From: Streptomyces eurythermus
Lineage (GTDB): Bacteria > Actinomycetota > Actinomycetes > Streptomycetales > Streptomycetaceae
Reading direction: 5' to 3'
Length of the DNA: 64,000 nucleotides
Assembly: GCF_014649115.1 (NCBI RefSeq)
Contig: NZ_BMSK01000013.1
Location: 1-64,000, forward strand
Below, one piece after another: positions 10,223-18,590 of the stretch. The notes under the pieces were generated by a model, which saw only the letters and a program-made list of their open reading frames with translations, did no database searches and was not told the origin of the DNA. Made by a program: the position numbers and the translations under genes. Each line of letters starts with the position of its first letter. Position 1 is the stretch's first letter.

Positions 10223-10286
10223 TCCGGACGCGCGTGCGATGCTGGATCATGGAATCGATGGCTGGCACGGGAGAGAGCGCGGCTAA

Positions 10287-12530
10287 GTGAGGGCAGCGGG
10301 ACGGTCGGGACGGGTACGGCTGTGGGACCGGCTCGCGGCGTCGGACCCCGGACTGCTCCGGCTGACGGCGGGACTGCGCACGGTCACCGCCATCGCCCTC
10401 ACGCTCGCCGTCCTGGCCGCGATCGGCGTCCCGGTGCCCCGTCTGGTCGCCGGGGCCATGGCCGCGATGGTCGCCACCTTCGCCATCCGGGAGAAGCAGC
10501 CCGCCCGGCAGGCTGGCACGCTCGCGCTCGGCCTGCCGGTGGCGCTGGCCTCGGTGTCGCTGGGCGCGCTGCTCAACCAGCACGTCGTCGCCGGCGATCT
10601 GTTCTTCGTCGCCCTGATCTTCAGCGCCGTCTACGGACGCCGGTTCGGCGACCGCGGCACGGCGCTCGGGCTGATCGGGTTCCAGATCTACTTCCTGTCG
10701 CTGTTCGTGCAGGCCACGCCCGGCACGCTGCCCGCGCTGTACGGCGTCATCGGCGTGGCGTTCGCGGGCAGCGCCACCGCCCGGTTCGTGCTGCTGCCGC
10801 AGACCCCGGCGGGCACCCTGGACCGGCTGCGGCGGGCCTTCCGTGCCCGGCTCGCCCAGCTGATCGCCAGTCAGGCGAAGCTGCCGGACGCCGGGCCCGA
10901 GGAGGTGGAGAAGGTGCTGGAGGAGCTGCGCACCCGCACCGCCCGGCTGCACGAGACGGCACTGATGATCCAGGGCCGGCTGGAGGACGGCACCTCGGAC
11001 CCGGCGGTGGCCCGGCTGCTCCAGCGCCGGGTCGCGGACGCGGAGATCGCGGCCGAGCGGCTGGGGCTGCTGCTGCTCACCGCGCGCAGCGCCGAGCGGA
11101 CCGACACCCTCACCCTGCATCTGCCTGGCGCCCCGGTGCCCTCGGGGGTCGAGTCGCCGGTGCGGGACGGGGCGGCTTCCGCGCTGCGCCGGGACCTGCG
11201 GGCGCTGCGGGTGCTGATGCTGCGGCCGGCCGGAGAGGCGTCGGGGACCGCGCTCGCCCAGGTGCGCAACCGGCTGCTCGGCTATCGCGAGGAGGAGAAT
11301 CTGCCCGAGGCGTCCCCGGCCGTGCAGGACGTCTTCCGGGGACTCGGCGAGGCGGCCCGCGCCTCGCTCGGTCTGCGGCTGGCCCTGGACGGCCCGCAGG
11401 ACGAGTCCGCCGACACCCCGGCGACCACCCGCTCGCGCGAGGAGCTGGACGCGGAGGACGCCGCGATCGAGATCAGCGAGGAGCAGGAGCCGGAGGCGGA
11501 GCCGACCGGGCTGCGCCGGCCCACCACCCGGGCCGCCCTCCAGGTGGCCGTCGGCTCCTCGCTGGCCATCGCCGGCGGTGAGCTGCTGTCCAGCCAGCGC
11601 TGGTACTGGGCGGTGCTGACCTGCTGGATCGTCTTCCTGAACACCGCCTCCACCGGTGAGATCCTGGTGAAGGGCTACCGGCGGCTGCTGGGCACGGTGC
11701 TCGGCGTGGTGGCGGGCATCGGGCTCGCCGGGCTGGTCGGGCACCACACCTGGACGGCGTTCGCCCTGGTGCTGGTGTTCATCTTCGCGATGTTCTACAG
11801 CGCGCCGCTGTCGTACACCCTGATGTCGTTCTTCGTCACCGCGATGCTGGGGCTGCTGTACACGCTGCTGAACACCTACAGCGCGGAAGTGCTGGTGCTG
11901 CGGATCGAGGAGACGGCGCTGGGCGCGGCCTGCGGGGTGTTCGCCGCGGCGGTGGTGCTGCCGGTGCACACCGACCGCCGTACCAACGAGCTGCTGGTGG
12001 CGGTCCTGGACCGGCTCGCCGATGTCACGCGGGGCGCCGTCGACCAGCTGAGCGGCGGGACGGGCGGCGATCTGGTGGAGCGGGCGCGGGAACTGGACCA
12101 GGCGCTGGCGGACCTGAGGGCGGCCACCCAGCCGCTCACCCACCCGATCACGCCGCTGCGCTCGCGCCGGGACTCCGTGCGGTACGTGGTGGCGCTGCTG
12201 GAGACCTGCGCGTACCACGGGCGGTCCCTCGCGGCGACGGCGGAGCTGCTGCCGACGCATCCCTCGATCGCGGCCGATCCACGGCTGCGCGGGGCGTGCG
12301 GGCGGATCGTGCACAACATCGAGGCGATCGCGGCGCATGTCGCGGACCCGCGGGCCGCCGTGGAGATCGAGAGCGGCCCCAGCATCGCGTCGATGCTGGA
12401 GCCGGGAACCCTGCGCACCCCGCGCTACGGCCGGGTGACCGACCGGGTCCTGCGCCATCTGCAGCGGCTGGACGAGGCGGTCTCCGGCCTGGCGCGTCCG
12501 CTCGGCGTGACCGGGGGGCCGGCCCGATGA
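10287..12530 (+). CDS. FUSC-family membrane exporter (aromatic acid exporter-like)
   Basis: 747-residue membrane protein with two hydrophobic blocks, about residues 25-180 and 405-565, separated by a cytoplasmic segment and followed by a soluble C-terminal domain. The second block (WYWAVLTCWIVFLNTASTGE, then KGYRRLLGTVLGVVAG) matches the fusaric-acid-resistance/AaeB-like FUSC fold that exports aromatic acids. The GTG at 10287 follows GGGAGAGAG. The stop lies 4 bases before the convergent sigma gene's stop. Substrate cannot be read from sequence. Confidence 0.85.
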   Translation: MRAAGRSGRVRLWDRLAASDPGLLRLTAGLRTVTAIALTLAVLAAIGVPVPRLVAGAMAAMVATFAIREKQPARQAGTLALGLPVALASVSLGALLNQHVVAGDLFFVALIFSAVYGRRFGDRGTALGLIGFQIYFLSLFVQATPGTLPALYGVIGVAFAGSATARFVLLPQTPAGTLDRLRRAFRARLAQLIASQAKLPDAGPEEVEKVLEELRTRTARLHETALMIQGRLEDGTSDPAVARLLQRRVADAEIAAERLGLLLLTARSAERTDTLTLHLPGAPVPSGVESPVRDGAASALRRDLRALRVLMLRPAGEASGTALAQVRNRLLGYREEENLPEASPAVQDVFRGLGEAARASLGLRLALDGPQDESADTPATTRSREELDAEDAAIEISEEQEPEAEPTGLRRPTTRAALQVAVGSSLAIAGGELLSSQRWYWAVLTCWIVFLNTASTGEILVKGYRRLLGTVLGVVAGIGLAGLVGHHTWTAFALVLVFIFAMFYSAPLSYTLMSFFVTAMLGLLYTLLNTYSAEVLVLRIEETALGAACGVFAAAVVLPVHTDRRTNELLVAVLDRLADVTRGAVDQLSGGTGGDLVERARELDQALADLRAATQPLTHPITPLRSRRDSVRYVVALLETCAYHGRSLAATAELLPTHPSIAADPRLRGACGRIVHNIEAIAAHVADPRAAVEIESGPSIASMLEPGTLRTPRYGRVTDRVLRHLQRLDEAVSGLARPLGVTGGPAR

Positions 12531-12534
12531 GCCG

Positions 12535-13386
12535 CTACCGCCGGGCCGGACCGGGCCGGCGGGTGCCGAGCGCCTCCTCGCGGATGCGGGCGCAGCTGCG
12601 GCTGATCAGCCGGGAGACGTGCATCTGCGAGATGCCGAGCCGGTCGGCGATGCGGCTCTGTGTCATGTCCTCGAAGAAGCGCATGTAGAGGATGGCCCGC
12701 TCGCGCTCGGGCAGCCGGCGCAGCCCCTCCTTCGCGGCCTCCCGGTCCACGACGACGTCGTAGGAGGTGTCCGTCTCGCCGAGGGTGTCGGCGAGGCTGT
12801 AGCCGTCGTCGCCGGCGGACAGCTCGGCGTCCAGGGAGAGGGTGCTGAAGCTCTCCAGCGCCTCCATGCCGGCGGCGACCTCCTCCTCGGTGAGCCCGGT
12901 GTGGGCGGCGATGTCGGCGACGGTGGGTTCGGGGCTGCCGGGGTTCTGGGTGAGTTCCCGCCGGGCCACCCGGACCCGGTTGCGCAGCTCCTGGACCCGG
13001 CGGGGCACCCGCAGGGCCCACATCCGGTCGCGGAAGTGCCGCTTGACCTCTCCCGTGATCGTCGGCACGGCGTAGCTCTCGAAGGCGCCGCGGGACGGGT
13101 CGAACCGGTCGATGGCCTTCACCAGTCCGAGCGCGGCCACCTGGCGCAGGTCCTCCACGGATTCGCCGCGGTCACGGAACCGCCCGGCGATCCGGTGGGC
13201 CATGGGCAGCCAGGCGGTGACGAGTTCGTCGCGCACGGCGTCCCGCTCGGGGCCGTCCTCCAGCTCCGCCAGCCGGGCGAACAGCGCCGCGGTGTCGGGG
13301 GCGTCGTCGTGGTTGCGGCGGGCGGACGTCCCGCCGGCGGCGGGGGCGGTCGTGCCGGGACGGCTTGTCGACATGTCGGTCAGCAT
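12535..13386 (-). CDS. RNA polymerase sigma factor, SigB/SigF/SigG family
   Basis: 283-residue group 3 sigma factor. Region 2 contains DLRQVAALGLVKAIDRFDP (core binding and -10 recognition), then region 3 and a region 4 helix-turn-helix MTQSRIADRLGISQMHVSRL. The start at 13386 is fixed by AGGAG nine bases upstream; longer in-frame extensions lack one. Such factors read GNNT-N14-16-GGGTAY promoters in stress response and sporulation and are normally held by GHKL anti-sigma proteins. No anti-sigma gene is adjacent. It converges with the FUSC gene. Confidence 0.92.
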   Translation of the reverse strand: MLTDMSTSRPGTTAPAAGGTSARRNHDDAPDTAALFARLAELEDGPERDAVRDELVTAWLPMAHRIAGRFRDRGESVEDLRQVAALGLVKAIDRFDPSRGAFESYAVPTITGEVKRHFRDRMWALRVPRRVQELRNRVRVARRELTQNPGSPEPTVADIAAHTGLTEEEVAAGMEALESFSTLSLDAELSAGDDGYSLADTLGETDTSYDVVVDREAAKEGLRRLPERERAILYMRFFEDMTQSRIADRLGISQMHVSRLISRSCARIREEALGTRRPGPARR

Positions 13387-13714
13387 GCGGAATCGCTCCT
13401 GAACGTGTTGCAGGGCACCTCCGGAAACAGGGGTTCCGGGTTCTGGCCCGAACGGTGGTGTCAGGGTTTCGCCGCGGGTTCGCCGCCGGGCCCGGCGGGA
13501 GGGGCCCAGGCAGCGGGTCTCTTCCCCGCTGGGCGCGCGCCTCCGGTCCGAAGCACGAGATTCCGCCTGCCCCCTCGCCCGGCGGGCAAACACCGCCGTG
13601 AGCGGAACTTCGCCGACCGCATCGCGCAAGCGGAACGCGGGCCGGGGCGCGTTCCGGGCCGGGAACGCTCGGTACGGGTGTCATCACCCGGCGGCTCGCG
13701 GGTACCCGCCGGAC
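13387..13714. other. 328-base intergenic stretch (divergent leaders)
   Basis: Holds the leader of the sigma gene on the minus strand and the leader of the 80-residue protein on the plus strand. A GGGTAC at 13700-13705 resembles a stress-sigma -10 box, but no GNNT sits 14-16 bases before it, so I do not call it. I see no hairpin or repeat worth naming. Confidence 0.5.
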
Positions 13715-13957
13715 ATGACGGATGTCGTGGACGCGGATGAGTTGTTGCGCCGCATCCGGCGCGGCCGGGAGCACGCGGCGGCGCAGGAGGAGGCATGGCG
13801 GGAGCGGGCCCGGAGCCTGGCGGCGAAGGATCCGGAGGGCGCCGCGGAGGCGGCCGACCGGGCGCGGGCCTTCGAGGCGGTGCTGCGGGTGCTGGAGGAG
13901 ATCGTCAGCCCGGGCGGGGATCCCGTACGGGCGGACGGAGTGAAACAGGTCACCTGA
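13715..13957 (+). CDS. Small hypothetical coiled-coil protein
   Basis: 80-residue acidic/basic helical protein (DADELLRRIRRGREHAAAQ, later AADRARAFEAVLRVLEEI), predicted by eye to be two long helices and probably a coiled coil. No Cys, no signal peptide and no recognised domain. Codon use follows the high-G+C pattern expected of a real gene. It is divergent from the sigma factor gene. An intrinsic terminator lies 109 bases past its stop. Confidence 0.6.
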   Translation: MTDVVDADELLRRIRRGREHAAAQEEAWRERARSLAAKDPEGAAEAADRARAFEAVLRVLEEIVSPGGDPVRADGVKQVT

Positions 13958-14065
13958 CCCGATATGGGCTATGGGGAGGCCCGGTAAATGGTTTATCGTT
14001 CATCCATACGTGATGCGGGAGCCGCGCGGGACCGCGCTGTGCTCCTCCTTGTGTCACCACATACG

Positions 14066-14102
14066 GCCCTGGCTGGTTTCCCCCGTCCAGCCAGGGCTTT
14101 TT
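14066..14102 (+). terminator. Rho-independent terminator
   Basis: A perfect 11-bp stem GCCCTGGCTGG (14066-14076) with CCAGCCAGGGC (14087-14097), a 10-base loop, and five T residues directly after. It is the clearest intrinsic terminator in the window. It may end the small-protein transcript or a short untranslated RNA made from about 13960-14100. Confidence 0.85.
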
Positions 14103-14229
14103 CCTGCCCTCGTGCGGCCGGGGGACGGCGGGCGTCCCGCCTCGAGGTGCCCGGGGCGGCGGCAGCGGCTGAAATGGGGTTGAGCACAGCACCCGCACCG
14201 CAACCGCCGCCGGCGAGGAGCCCCGCGCC

Positions 14230-14688
14230 ATGACCAAAGCGATCAAACTGCTCACCGCCCTCCCCCAGGCGCAGCGCGAGCGCCTGATGGAGGTGGCCGA
14301 GGAGGTCTCCTTCCCGGAGGACAGCCGCATCTTCGAGGCGGGCGGCACGGCCGACCGGTTCTGGGTGATCCGCTCGGGCGCGGTCCACCTGGACACCCAG
14401 GTCACCCCCCGGCAACGGGTGACCGTGGCCACGCTCGGCGCGGGCGACCTGCTCGGCTGGTCCTGGCTGTTCCCGCCGTACGAGTGGGACTTCGGCGCGG
14501 TGGCCTTCACCGACGTACGGGCCTACCAGTTCGACGGGCCGTCGGTGCTCGCGCTGTGCGTGGAGGACCCGCTGCTCGGGCTGTCGGTGGTGCGGACGGT
14601 GGCCGAGATCCTCGCCCACCGGCTGGAGACGACCCGCGGAAAACTGATGGAGCAGTACACGATGCGACGGCGGGTCGGCCCCCTCTAG
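14230..14688 (+). CDS. Cyclic nucleotide-binding domain protein without DNA-binding domain
   Basis: 152-residue protein consisting only of a Crp/Fnr-type cyclic-nucleotide-binding fold: FEAGGTADRFWVIRSGAVHL, then VATLGAGDLLGWSWLFPPYE. The phosphate-binding cassette is the GDLLGWSWL variant rather than the classical FGE...RAA, so cAMP binding is doubtful. The chain ends after the C-helix and has no helix-turn-helix. The ATG at 14230 follows GGCGAGGAG. A separate CNB domain occurs in the histidine kinase at 27975, but the genes are not linked. Confidence 0.85.
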   Translation: MTKAIKLLTALPQAQRERLMEVAEEVSFPEDSRIFEAGGTADRFWVIRSGAVHLDTQVTPRQRVTVATLGAGDLLGWSWLFPPYEWDFGAVAFTDVRAYQFDGPSVLALCVEDPLLGLSVVRTVAEILAHRLETTRGKLMEQYTMRRRVGPL

Positions 14689-14711
14689 GCCCTGGCGTCT
14701 AGGCCCTGGCG

Positions 14712-16013
14712 TCAGACGCGGTAGCGGCGCAGCGCCGGGACGGCGCCGGCCAGGGTCAGCATCGCCACCACGACCAGGGCACCGCCGCCCGCGACGGCGG
14801 CCCGCGGGCCGAAGGCGGCTCCGGCGGTGCCGTGCAGGACGTCGGCCAGCCTCGGCCCGCCCGCGACGACCACCGTGAACACCCCCTGCATCCGGCCGCG
14901 CATCTCGTCGGTCGCGGCCGACAGCAGGATGGCGCCGCGGAACACCATCGAGACCATGTCGGCGACCCCTGCCAAGGCGAGGAAGACCAGCGCGACCCAC
15001 AGGTTGCCGCTCAGCCCGAACCCGGCGATGGCCACACCCCAGCCGACGACCGCACCGGTGACCATCCAGCCGTGCCGGCGGGCCCGCGAGAACGCGCCGG
15101 AGAACAGGCCGCCGAGCACCGCGCCGACCGGGATGCCGGCGAACAGCACACCGAGCGCCAGGCCCTCGCCGTAGGAGCCGTAGGTCTCCGCGGACAGCTG
15201 CGGGAAGAGGGCGCGGGGCATGCCGAACACCATGGCGACGATGTCGGCGAGGAAGGACAGCAGCAGCACCTTGTGCCGGGAGATGTACCGGAACCCGTCG
15301 GCGATCTCCCGCAGCCCGGCCCGGCGGGTGCCGCTCCCGCCGAGCGGCGGCAGGGCGGGCAGCCGGAAGACGGCCCACACGGTCACGCACAGCGCGAGCG
15401 CGTCGATCAGATACAGCTCCGGCAGCCCGAGGACCGGTATCAGCGCGCCGGCGAGCAGCGGGCCGGCCACCAGCGCGGTCTGCATCACGGTCGAGCCGAG
15501 CGCGTTCGCGGCCGGCAGTTGCTCGGCCGGGACCAGCCGGGCTATGGAGGCGCTGCGGGCGGGCGCGTTGAGCCCGAAGAACGCCTGTTGCAGCGCGAGC
15601 AGCACCATGAGCACGGGGACCGAGTCCAGGCCGGTGACGGCCTGCGCCCAGAACAGCAGCGAGGTCACCGCGATGCCGGTGTTGGTCACCAGCAGCAGCT
15701 TGCGCCGGTCGACGGCGTCGGCGACCGCCCCGCCCCACAGCGCGAAGGCGACCATGGGCACCAGCCCGGCCAGGCTCGCGTAGCCGACCCAGGCCGAGGA
15801 GTCGGTGATGTCGTAGATCTGCTTGGGTACGGCGACGGCGGTCAGCTGGCTGCCGACGGAGGTGACGATGGTCGACGACCACAGCCGCCGGTAGGCGGGG
15901 ATGCGCAGGGGGCGGGTGTCCATCGCCCAGCGGCGCCAGCCGCGCCGGGGCGGTTCCCCGGCCGCCGGCGCGCCGGTCGTGGTCTCGGTGCTGCTGCTCT
16001 CGCTGGTGTCCAC
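14712..16013 (-). CDS. MFS transporter, EntS-like exporter family
   Basis: 433-residue integral membrane protein with about 12 hydrophobic segments after a polar 35-residue N-terminus. The motif GGAVADAVDRRKLLLVTN is the MFS loop 2-3 signature, and the sequence fits the MFS_3 branch containing the enterobactin exporter EntS and macrolide pumps. The substrate is not readable. Upstream (16080-16122) is an imperfect 20-base repeat at 23-base offset that could be an operator. No regulator gene is adjacent. Confidence 0.86.
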   Translation of the reverse strand: MDTSESSSTETTTGAPAAGEPPRRGWRRWAMDTRPLRIPAYRRLWSSTIVTSVGSQLTAVAVPKQIYDITDSSAWVGYASLAGLVPMVAFALWGGAVADAVDRRKLLLVTNTGIAVTSLLFWAQAVTGLDSVPVLMVLLALQQAFFGLNAPARSASIARLVPAEQLPAANALGSTVMQTALVAGPLLAGALIPVLGLPELYLIDALALCVTVWAVFRLPALPPLGGSGTRRAGLREIADGFRYISRHKVLLLSFLADIVAMVFGMPRALFPQLSAETYGSYGEGLALGVLFAGIPVGAVLGGLFSGAFSRARRHGWMVTGAVVGWGVAIAGFGLSGNLWVALVFLALAGVADMVSMVFRGAILLSAATDEMRGRMQGVFTVVVAGGPRLADVLHGTAGAAFGPRAAVAGGGALVVVAMLTLAGAVPALRRYRV

Positions 16014-16079
16014 GGGTGTCCTGGTTGCTCGTTACATCTTTTCGCTTCGAGAGGCTAACTATCTCAGCGGCAACCGGCG

Positions 16080-16122
16080 GACATCGAACGGGTTCCGGTG
16101 TGGACGTCGAACGGGTTCCGGT
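16080..16122. repeat. 23-base-offset tandem repeat
   Basis: GACATCGAACGGGTTCCGGT at 16080-16099 recurs as GACGTCGAACGGGTTCCGGT at 16103-16122 (19/20 identical). It spans the gap between the lysE stop and the MFS gene's upstream region. It could be an operator pair for the MFS gene or a simple slippage duplication. Confidence 0.7.
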
Positions 16123-16736
16123 CAGGCCCCGGCGACCAGGCTCACGCCGAGCACCAGCATGGTGGCGGCGACCAGCCCGTCGAGCACCCGCCAGGCACCG
16201 GGCCGGGCCAGGTACCGGCCGAGCAGCCGGGCGCCGAAGCCGAGGGCGGTGAACCAGCACAGGCTGGCGAGCGCGGCGCCGAGCCCGAACGTCCAGCGCA
16301 GCGGGCCCCGGTCGGCGGCCAGCGAGCCGAGCAGGAACACGGTGTCCAGATAGACGTGCGGATTCAGCCAGGTCATCACCAGGCAGGTGAGCACGGCCCG
16401 GCGCCGGGAGCCGGCCGTCTCGCCCTCCGTGGTGAGCCCGGCGCCCGGCCTGAGCACCCGGCGGGCGGCGAGGACGCCGTAGCACAGCAGGAACAGGCCG
16501 CCGACGACGCCGACCGCGCGGAGCGCGCCGGGCCAGGCCACGACCACCGCGCCGACCCCGCCGACGCCGAGCGCGATGAGCGCCGCGTCGGACAGGGCGC
16601 AGATGCCGACCACGGTGAGGACGGCGTGCCGGCGCACCCCCTGCCGCAGGACGAAGGCGTTCTGGGCGCCGATGGCGACGATCAGGGAGAGGCCGGTGCC
16701 GAATCCGGCGGCAGCGGCGGTCAGGGCGTGGTTCAT
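16122..16736 (-). CDS. LysE/ArgO family amino acid exporter
   Basis: 204-residue inner-membrane protein with about six hydrophobic segments, beginning ALTAAAAGFGTGLSLIVAIG and containing the family signature IGAQNAFVLRQGVRRH. LysE/ArgO proteins export lysine or arginine. It is divergent from a LysR regulator of the ArgP/LysG type, the classical lysE-lysG arrangement, and shares with it a 69-base promoter region containing inverted repeats. Assignment is strong; whether Lys or Arg is exported is inferred from family only. Confidence 0.92.
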   Translation of the reverse strand: MNHALTAAAAGFGTGLSLIVAIGAQNAFVLRQGVRRHAVLTVVGICALSDAALIALGVGGVGAVVVAWPGALRAVGVVGGLFLLCYGVLAARRVLRPGAGLTTEGETAGSRRRAVLTCLVMTWLNPHVYLDTVFLLGSLAADRGPLRWTFGLGAALASLCWFTALGFGARLLGRYLARPGAWRVLDGLVAATMLVLGVSLVAGA

Positions 16737-16773
16737 GCCGAAGACGCTAGGGACAGCGCGGTCTCAAGTACAG

Positions 16774-16802
16774 CTAATGATTTTTACGTACCATTAGTAC
16801 GT
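16774..16802. promoter_or_regulatory. Inverted-repeat operator between lysE-like and argP-like genes
   Basis: Two nested inverted repeats are visible: CTAATG (16774-16779) with CATTAG (16792-16797), and ACGTAC (16786-16791) with GTACGT (16797-16802) around a 5-base centre. The stretch is AT-rich against its surroundings and lies directly before the regulator's ATG, as expected for a LysR-type autoregulatory and activation site. Confidence 0.6.
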
Positions 16803-16805
16803 GTG

Positions 16806-17690
16806 ATGACAGAGCTTCCCCTGGAACAGGTGCGGACCCTGCTGGCCGTGGTGGACGAGGGCACCTTCGACGCGGCCGCCGCCGCGCTGCATGTGACACC
16901 GTCGGCGGTCAGTCAGCGGGTCAAGGCGCTGGAACAGCGCACCGGCCGGGTGCTGCTCCAGCGCACCAGACCGGTGCGGCCCACGGAGTCCGGCGCGGTG
17001 CTGGTGCGGTTCGCCCGGCAGCTCGCCCGGCTGGAGCGGGACGCCTGGGGCGAGCTGGGGCTGGACGGCACCGGGGAGCCGACCCGGGTGTCGGTCGCGG
17101 TGAACGCGGACTCGCTGGCGACCTGGTTCCTGCCGGTCCTGACCCGGGTCGCGGACGTCTGCTTCGAACTGCACCGGGAGGACGAGGACCACACGGCGGC
17201 GCTGCTGCGCGAGGGCCTGGTGATGGCGGCGGTGACCTCCTTGCCCGACCCGGTCCCCGGCTGCGCGGTCCGCCCGCTGGGCCGGATGCGGTATCTGCCG
17301 GTGGCCGCGCCGGAGTTCGTCGCGGACCGGCTGGCGGGGCGGCCGCCGGCACAGGCACTGGCCGGGGCGCCCGTGGTGGTCTTCGACCGCAAGGACGACT
17401 TCCAGGACGGCTTCGCCCGCCGGCTCGGCCATGCCTCGGCGGGCCCGTTCCGGCATCAGGTGCCCACCTCGGAGGGGTTCCTCGACGCGGTCGCCGCGGG
17501 GCTGGGCTGGGGCATGCTCCCGGAGGCCCAGGCCGGGCCGCTGCTGGAGCGCGGCCGGCTGACCGTGCTCGTCCCGGGCGAGCACGTGGACATCGCCCTC
17601 TACTGGCAGCAGTGGAAACTCGACTCCCCCGCGCTGGCTGCCCTGGCCGACGCGGTGACGGCCGCGGCGGCGCGGGCGCTGCGCCACTGA
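16806..17690 (+). CDS. LysR-type regulator, ArgP/LysG family
   Basis: 294-residue LysR-type transcription factor. The N-terminal winged helix-turn-helix includes FDAAAAALHVTPSAVSQRVK; the rest is a periplasmic-binding-like effector domain. Divergent placement from the LysE exporter supports an ArgP/LysG role: sensing basic amino acids and activating the exporter. The ATG at 16806 sits at the edge of the inverted-repeat operator, so the transcript may be leaderless or nearly so. Downstream lies the 46-bp tandem repeat array. Confidence 0.9.
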   Translation: MTELPLEQVRTLLAVVDEGTFDAAAAALHVTPSAVSQRVKALEQRTGRVLLQRTRPVRPTESGAVLVRFARQLARLERDAWGELGLDGTGEPTRVSVAVNADSLATWFLPVLTRVADVCFELHREDEDHTAALLREGLVMAAVTSLPDPVPGCAVRPLGRMRYLPVAAPEFVADRLAGRPPAQALAGAPVVVFDRKDDFQDGFARRLGHASAGPFRHQVPTSEGFLDAVAAGLGWGMLPEAQAGPLLERGRLTVLVPGEHVDIALYWQQWKLDSPALAALADAVTAAAARALRH

Positions 17691-17705
17691 GAGGCGCCGG
17701 GAGCC

Positions 17706-18050
17706 GTCCGAACCGCCTGGCGGAGGCTTCCGGCCAGGTCCGCCGGGAGTCGTCCGAACTGCCCGTCGGAGGCGGCCGGCCAGGTCCGCCGGAGGTCGTC
17801 CGAACTGCCCGTCGGAGGCGGCCGGTCACGTCCGCCGGGGGTCCTCCGAACTGCCCGGCAGGAGCGGCCAGTCACGTCCCCCGGGGGCGTCCGAACTGCC
17901 CGACGGGGGCGGCCGGTCACGTCCCCCGGGAGTCGTCCGAACTGCCCGGCGGAGGCCGCCGGCCAGGTCCGCGGGGGGCCTCCGAACTGCCCGGCGCAAG
18001 CGGCCGGTCACGTCCGCCGGAGGCCGTCCGAACTGCCCGGCGGGGGGCGA
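17706..18050. repeat. Array of eight degenerate 46-bp tandem repeats
   Basis: The anchor TCCGAAC occurs at 17706, 17753, 17799, 17845, 17890, 17936, 17981 and 18027, giving periods of 47, 46, 46, 45, 46, 45 and 46. Each unit reads roughly TCCGAACTGCCCGGCGGAGG followed by CGGCCGGTCACGTCCGCCGG, and GGCGG with CCGCC can pair to form a hairpin in each. There are no unique spacers, so this is not CRISPR. The period is not a multiple of three and units vary by single bases, arguing against coding. It lies between the argP-like gene and the whiB-like gene. Confidence 0.9.
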
Positions 18051-18260
18051 CCCGTGGCGTCCGTCGGGCCCCGTCCGCCCCCGCCGCCCCGCCGGTCGGC
18101 CGCCAACGGCCGGACGCGCGGCCGGTGTCCAGGCCCCGGCAGGCCATCTTCCCCGGATCGTCCGGCGGTTGTGCCGTTTCACGTTCTCCCGACCGGTGAC
18201 CCGGACGCGAGAACGCTTACGACAGGCACGGACGACTTCCACCGATCCAGGAGATTTCCG

Positions 18261-18515
18261 ATGGAAAACTGGCGCGACCATGCCGCCTGCCGCCACGAGG
18301 ATCCCGATCTCTTCTTCCCCGTCGGGACCACCGGCCCGGCGCAGGTCCAGACCGAGCGGGCGAAGGCGGTGTGCGGGCGCTGCCCGGTCCGCGAGCAGTG
18401 CCTGGACTGGGCGCTGGACACGAGCCAGACCATCGGCGTCTGGGGCGGCACCACGGAGCTGGAGCGCCGGGCGCTGCACCGGCGCCGGGCACGCTCCCGG
18501 CCCCGCTCCGGCTGA
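18261..18515 (+). CDS. WhiB-family iron-sulfur transcriptional regulator
   Basis: 84-residue Wbl protein. Four cluster-binding cysteines are present: C10 (DHAAC), C38 and C41 (CGRC), and C47 (REQC), followed by the turn GVWGG (59-63) and a basic tail RRRARSRPRSG for DNA contact. Wbl proteins carry a 4Fe-4S cluster and usually work with sigma factor region 4. Length and tail fit the short WblE-like group, though I cannot assign the paralogue. AGGAGA lies 6 bases before the ATG. The 46-bp repeat array ends about 210 bases upstream. Confidence 0.93.
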   Translation: MENWRDHAACRHEDPDLFFPVGTTGPAQVQTERAKAVCGRCPVREQCLDWALDTSQTIGVWGGTTELERRALHRRRARSRPRSG

Positions 18516-18553
18516 CCCCCGGCCCGGCCGGTACCCGGCGGTGTCCGGGGGCG

Positions 18554-18575
18554 CCCGCGGCCTTCCCGCCGCGGG
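18554..18575. terminator. Hairpin between convergent genes
   Basis: CCCGCGGC (18554-18561) pairs with GCCGCGGG (18568-18575) around a 6-base loop, in the 75-base gap between the convergent whiB-like and DUF6098 genes. It is symmetrical and lacks a T-tract; a bidirectional terminator is likely. Confidence 0.5.
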
Positions 18576-18590
18576 ACCCCGCCGCGCGGC

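Noticed and set aside
10029..12458. Minus-strand 809-codon frame opposite the FUSC gene
   Set aside because: Gln/Arg/His-rich antisense translation without hydrophobic or domain structure.
13700..13705. SigB-type -10 box GGGTAC before the 80-residue protein
   Set aside because: No GNNT at a 14-16 base spacing, and it would leave almost no leader.
17706..18050. CRISPR array
   Set aside because: Units are contiguous 46-bp repeats with scattered substitutions; there are no unique spacers and no cas genes nearby.
17826..18479. Open frames running through the 46-bp repeats on both strands
   Set aside because: The 45-47 base period shifts frame at every unit, so peptide repeats arise in all frames; no start with a ribosome site and no recognised domain.
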